Positions 34,298-37,851 of a stretch of 37,851 nucleotides of DNA are shown piece after piece. The DNA is from CAYTOF01 sp964439435. GTDB lineage: Bacteria > Bacillota > Clostridia > Oscillospirales > QAMX01. Where the stretch lies: assembly GCA_964439435.1 (NCBI GenBank), contig CAYTOF010000012.1, positions 1 through 37,851 on the forward strand, read 5' to 3'. Numbering within the stretch: the first letter of the stretch is position 1; each line of letters starts with the position of its first letter. The position numbers and the translations under genes were made by a program. The notes beneath the pieces are model-generated. The model was not told where the DNA came from. It searched no databases and saw only the letters and a program-made list of their open reading frames with translations.

Positions 34298-35161
34298 CTA
34301 AACCCCCGAATAAGCGGCAAATCCCCCGTCAACGGGCACCACAACGCCGTTCACAAAGCCCGAGGACGCGCTGTCCACCAGCCAAAGCAATGTGCCGGCC
34401 AAATCCTCCTGTGTGCCGAAACGGTCCAGAGGTGTGTGGGCAAGGATTTTTTCGGAACGCGGGGTCGGGCTTCCGTCCGGGTTTTGGAGCAGAGCTCGGT
34501 TTTGGTCCGTGACAAAAAATCCCGGTGCGATGGCATTTACACGTATACCCACAGGGGCAAAGTGCACCGCAAGCCACGCCGTGAAGTTGGACACCGCCGC
34601 CTTTGCCGCCGAATAGGCGGGGATCTTCGTCAGCGGACGGAAAGCATTCATCGACGATATGTTGATGACGACAGCGCCCGGCCTGTTTGCCATCTCCGCT
34701 GCAAACACTTGAGTCGGCAGCAGGGTCCCGATGAAGTTCAGATCAAAGACAAATCGGATGCCCGAGATATCCAGGTCGAAAAAGGTCGTTATGCCCGGAG
34801 CTTTTGCTTCTAAATCCTCGGGGAACAGATATTCTTTTGTGGTGGTGCCCTTGGGGTTGTTGCCCCCGGCACCGTTTAGCAGGATGTCGCAGGGGCCGTA
34901 TGCTTGATGCACCAGCTCTCTTGCGGCTTCCAGGGAGTCCTTTTCCAGCACATTTGCGGCTATCCCCACAGCTTTGCCGCCTGAGGCGACGATCTCCTCC
35001 GCAACGGCTTTCGCCGCCTTTTCGTTCAGGTCCAAAACAGCCACATTGGCTCCGCAGGCTGCCAAGACCTTTGCAAATCCCGAGCAGAGCACGCCCCCGC
35101 CGCCTGTGATGACAGCGGTTTTGCCCGCAAGGTCTATCTTGAATGGTATGAATACGCCCAT
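34298..35161 (-). CDS. SDR family oxidoreductase, D-mannonate oxidoreductase type
   Basis: 287-residue short-chain dehydrogenase. The NAD(P) motif is TGGGGVLCSGFA (19-30), then NGAGGNNPKGTTT (96-108), and the catalytic Ser near 170 with Tyr183-xxx-Lys187 (YSAAKAA). The closing GFVNGVVVPVDGGFAAYSGV is typical of the UxuB/YjmF-like SDR group that interconverts D-fructuronate and D-mannonate. I use ATG 35161 (GAGGG, 6-nt spacer) because it matches family N-termini; an upstream ATG at 35191 overlaps the araB stop in an ATGA junction and cannot be excluded. Confidence 0.82.
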   Translation of the reverse strand: MGVFIPFKIDLAGKTAVITGGGGVLCSGFAKVLAACGANVAVLDLNEKAAKAVAEEIVASGGKAVGIAANVLEKDSLEAARELVHQAYGPCDILLNGAGGNNPKGTTTKEYLFPEDLEAKAPGITTFFDLDISGIRFVFDLNFIGTLLPTQVFAAEMANRPGAVVINISSMNAFRPLTKIPAYSAAKAAVSNFTAWLAVHFAPVGIRVNAIAPGFFVTDQNRALLQNPDGSPTPRSEKILAHTPLDRFGTQEDLAGTLLWLVDSASSGFVNGVVVPVDGGFAAYSGV

Positions 35162-35187
35162 TTTTACCCTCTTTTCTTTTAGACAGC

Positions 35188-36861
35188 TCATTGTTGCTCC
35201 CTTGCTGTCCTCTTTATCTCTCTCAAACGCTTCAAAACATCGTTTTCTCCTCTGCCGAAATAGTCGTGTAGGATTTTATACTCCGCATACAGTTTTTCAT
35301 ACGCGGCGACATTTTCCGGTATGGGTTTGTACACCACATCTTTTACCTTCGCCATGTGCCTCGCGGCACTTTGGATGTCGTCATAGCCGCCTCTCTCAGC
35401 GCCTGCGGCAACGGCACCGAACATCGCAGAGCCCAGAGCAACGGTCTGCGAGCTGCCCGCCAAGCGGAACTCGCGGTTTGTGACATCTGCATAGATCTGC
35501 ATCATCATCTCATCTTTTTCCGCAATGCCGCCCGCCGCTATTATGTCCCCGACATCGACACCGTTTTCCTCCAGTGTGTCTATGATTATCTTGGTGCCAA
35601 AGGCCGTCGCCTCGATCAGGGCGCGGTACAGCTCCTCGGGTTTTGTGGTGAGCGTCATGCCGATAAACAGCCCGGAAAGCTCCGCATCGACAAGCACTGA
35701 GCGGTTGCCGTTCCACCAGTCCAGGGCCAGGATGCCGCTCTCCCCGGGTTTTTGGTCGATGACCTTTTCCCGCAAGAGCTTGTGCAGGGAGATGCCCTTT
35801 TCCTCCGCCTCCGCAGCATAGGATGCGGGCACGCAGTGTTTGACAAACCAATCGAAATGGTCCCCCACACAGGATTGGCCCGCCTCATATCCGAAATAAC
35901 CCGCGATGATGCCGTCTTCCACGACTCCTGCCATGCCCGGGACAATGTGTTCTTCTTCTCCCAGGAGCATATGACAGGTGGAGGTACCCATGATCATGAG
36001 CATCTTGCCCGGAGCGGTGATCCCCGCAGCGGGGACAGCCACATGGGCGTCTATATTGGCTATGCCGACAGCTGTGCCGGGCAGAAGGCCGCAAAGGGCA
36101 GCGCCTTTTGCCACTATCTCGCCCGCCTTTTGGCCGAGGGCATAGACATCGCGCGAGAGTTTTTCGTCGACGATGTTTTCAAGTCTTTTGTCCAGCTTTG
36201 CCAAGAAGGCCTTGGAGGGATACCCCTCTGCCTTGTGCCACATGGCCTTGTAGCCCGCGGCGCAGGCATTGCGCCTCTCATTGCCCGTGAGCATCATGAC
36301 TATCCAGTCGCCCGCCTCGATGAATTTGTCGGCACGGGCGTATATGTCGGGAGCTTCGTTTAAAATCTGCCAAGCTTTGGCAAACATCCACTCCGACGAC
36401 ACCTTGCCGCCGTATCTTGCAAGCCTTTTCGGGTCTTCTTTTTCCGCTAGCTCGTTGATGAGAGTCGCCTCTTTTTGAGCCGCGTGGTGTTTCCACAGCT
36501 TCACATATGCATGGGGATTTTCTTTGTATTCCTCTAAAAAGCACAAAGGCGTGCCGTCGGAGAGGATGGGGATCATGGTGCATGCCGTGAAATCCACTGA
36601 GACACCGATCACCATCTCCGGAGCGACGCCCGACTGCTTCAGCACGGATCTGACGGTTTTGCCCAGCACCTCGAGGTAATCCCCGGGATGCTGGAGAGCC
36701 CAGTCCGGAGGAAGAGAAATCTCTCCTCCGGGCAGGTATTCGTCCATGACGGCGTGCGGATAATTTTCAACTGCTGTGGCTATCTCATTACCCGTCGCCA
36801 CCTCACAGAGCAAGGCGCGACAGCTGAGTGTTCCGAAATCTATGCCTATCGAATATTTCAT
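35188..36861 (-). CDS. araB: Ribulokinase (AraB family, FGGY)
   Basis: 557-residue FGGY sugar kinase. Motifs are the N-terminal phosphate loop GIDFGTLSCRALLCEV, VGVSVDFTACTMIPI, the FGGY stretch GGKVSSEWMFAKAWQILNE, EAGDWIVMMLTG, the ATP-site MIMGTSTCHMLLGEEEH, LDWWNGNRSVLVD and the adenosine motif AAGGIAEKDEMMMQIYADV. The length is that of AraB and longer than FucK or XylB. The start is ATG 36861, with AAGGAG 6 nt upstream. It lies next to fucI, not araA; AraB accepts both ribulose enantiomers, so the true substrate could be D- or L-ribulose or a deoxy analogue. Confidence 0.88.
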   Translation of the reverse strand: MKYSIGIDFGTLSCRALLCEVATGNEIATAVENYPHAVMDEYLPGGEISLPPDWALQHPGDYLEVLGKTVRSVLKQSGVAPEMVIGVSVDFTACTMIPILSDGTPLCFLEEYKENPHAYVKLWKHHAAQKEATLINELAEKEDPKRLARYGGKVSSEWMFAKAWQILNEAPDIYARADKFIEAGDWIVMMLTGNERRNACAAGYKAMWHKAEGYPSKAFLAKLDKRLENIVDEKLSRDVYALGQKAGEIVAKGAALCGLLPGTAVGIANIDAHVAVPAAGITAPGKMLMIMGTSTCHMLLGEEEHIVPGMAGVVEDGIIAGYFGYEAGQSCVGDHFDWFVKHCVPASYAAEAEEKGISLHKLLREKVIDQKPGESGILALDWWNGNRSVLVDAELSGLFIGMTLTTKPEELYRALIEATAFGTKIIIDTLEENGVDVGDIIAAGGIAEKDEMMMQIYADVTNREFRLAGSSQTVALGSAMFGAVAAGAERGGYDDIQSAARHMAKVKDVVYKPIPENVAAYEKLYAEYKILHDYFGRGENDVLKRLREIKRTAREQQ

Positions 36862-36878
36862 TTTTTGCTCCTTATGCT

Positions 36879-37851
36879 TCAACCATAAAGCGGGCCGAGA
36901 CTCTCGCATGCGCGGAAGTCAGCTCCTTCGGGGTCCTTTGTCCCGAATGCACCCCACATTGCCGGGCGGAAAATGTTTTCTTTCGGGACATTGTGCATCG
37001 CCACAGGTATTCTGAGGATGGAGGCAAGGGTGATGAGATCCGCTCCGATATGACCGTGTGACAGGGCGCAGTGATTGGCGCCCCAGTTGTTCATGACGCT
37101 GTAAACGTCGACAAAGGCGGGGTTGTCCGCATCAAGGCGCGGAGCAAACCAGGTTGTCGGCCAAGTGGCGTCGGTGCGTTCCCATATTTTTTTCGTGGTC
37201 TCTTCGTCGAGGTCGCAGCTGTACCCTTCCGCTATCTGCAGGACAGGGCCGATGCCCTTTATGATGTTGGTGCGGATCATTGTCATGGGCATGCCGCCCC
37301 TCGTCAAGAACTTGGAGGAGAAACCGCCGCCTCTGAAATAACCCAGATTTGCAGGGCCCCACTCCGTGGCCTTCAAGCACTTGTCCACCTCTTCGTCGCT
37401 TATTTCCCAGTAGGGTTTCATCACGGGATTGCCCTTCTCATCTTCACACTGCCCTGTTCCGTCCAGTGCCGCGGCGCCCGAATTGATCAGGTGGATGACG
37501 CCGTTTTCGGCAAGCCCCTCAAGTTTTGCGCCCGTGCAGCGCTCCACGGATTCAGGGCTCCAAAAGGTGCGCACATCGCAAAACACTTGGGCGGAGTTAG
37601 TGAGCAGATATCCAAAGAGCATTGACACGCCGTTCAGGCTGTCGTTCTCCGTTGCCAGTATATAGGGGGCGCGGGTGCCGTCCCAGTCGAAGCTGGAGTT
37701 GAGGATGGCCTCCATGAAATCGCCGTTTACGCGGAAGTCTGTCCACTGTCTCTGCCCTTGGAAGCCCGAGGCGATGGCGTTGTGTCCGAGGCTCTCCTCG
37801 CTCCATCCCATTTCGGCCAACTTGGGGTTGCCCTCCATCAAGTCCTTGGCT
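36879..37851 (-). CDS. fucI: L-fucose isomerase (FucI family), N-terminus missing
   Basis: The C-terminal part, about 323 residues of a protein usually near 590, open to the right edge of the window. Clear FucI signatures are GFQGQRQWTDF, DFMEAILNSSFDWDG (catalytic Glu), ATENDSLNGVSMLFG (catalytic/metal Asp), LINSGAAALDGTG and MNNWGANHCALSHGHIGADL (metal-binding His), ending ACESLGPLYG. FucI also isomerises D-arabinose to D-ribulose. It reads 17 nt upstream of the ribulokinase, so the pair can make a ketose phosphate. The operon promoter lies outside the window. Confidence 0.9.
   Translation of the reverse strand, partial: AKDLMEGNPKLAEMGWSEESLGHNAIASGFQGQRQWTDFRVNGDFMEAILNSSFDWDGTRAPYILATENDSLNGVSMLFGYLLTNSAQVFCDVRTFWSPESVERCTGAKLEGLAENGVIHLINSGAAALDGTGQCEDEKGNPVMKPYWEISDEEVDKCLKATEWGPANLGYFRGGGFSSKFLTRGGMPMTMIRTNIIKGIGPVLQIAEGYSCDLDEETTKKIWERTDATWPTTWFAPRLDADNPAFVDVYSVMNNWGANHCALSHGHIGADLITLASILRIPVAMHNVPKENIFRPAMWGAFGTKDPEGADFRACESLGPLYG

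Overview
The window looks like a contig from an uncultured low-GC-ancestry Firmicute (Clostridia). This rests on the tilS-hpt-ftsH block, the murB-whiA-dnaE block, strong AGGAGG ribosome sites, sigma-A promoters with 17-nt spacers and a c-di-AMP (ydaO-type) riboswitch. A run of ten Ns at 23015-23024 shows it is a draft or metagenome assembly. No phage, insertion sequence, CRISPR array, tRNA or rRNA was seen.

Layout. (1) 2-1336, plus strand: the 3' part of a beta-propeller glycoside-hydrolase-like protein, closed by a 15-bp hairpin. (2) 15947 down to 1440, minus strand: a long housekeeping run, yggS > RNHCP zinc protein > class A PBP > murB > whiA > dnaE, then a second promoter, then dnaB > tilS > hpt > ftsH. 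Several starts and stops overlap, so this is probably one or two operons joining cell-wall synthesis, replication, tRNA modification, purine salvage and proteolysis. (3) 15948-16788: a divergent intergenic region with a promoter for yggS on one strand and, on the other, a perfect sigma-A promoter, a c-di-AMP riboswitch and a likely intrinsic terminator. (4) 16789-24924, plus strand: a ten-gene Mrp/Mbh-type cation/proton antiporter operon (E, F, G, a DUF4040 protein, an MbhE-like protein, B, C and three large antiporter subunits), followed by a DUF1275 membrane protein. The last antiporter gene appears frameshifted only because of the N-gap. (5) 30393 down to 24985, minus strand: a promoter, a structured leader with a 45-codon ORF and a terminator-like hairpin, then ABC exporter > DUF1854 protein > ABC exporter. 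Both ABC proteins carry an unusual N-terminal domain with a four-cysteine zinc ribbon. (6) 37851 down to 30463, minus strand: a sugar operon, fucI > araB-like kinase > mannonate-oxidoreductase-type SDR > KDG-kinase-type PfkB > gnd, then a malic enzyme.

How it fits together. The antiporter operon is probably tuned by c-di-AMP, tying Na+/K+/pH homeostasis to the same second messenger that controls turgor and wall stress. The sugar operon would feed isomerised, phosphorylated pentose or deoxyhexose and hexuronate intermediates into central metabolism, with gnd and malic enzyme adding reducing power. The least understood part is the ABC-DUF1854-ABC module and its leader RNA, which is where I would look first for something new.
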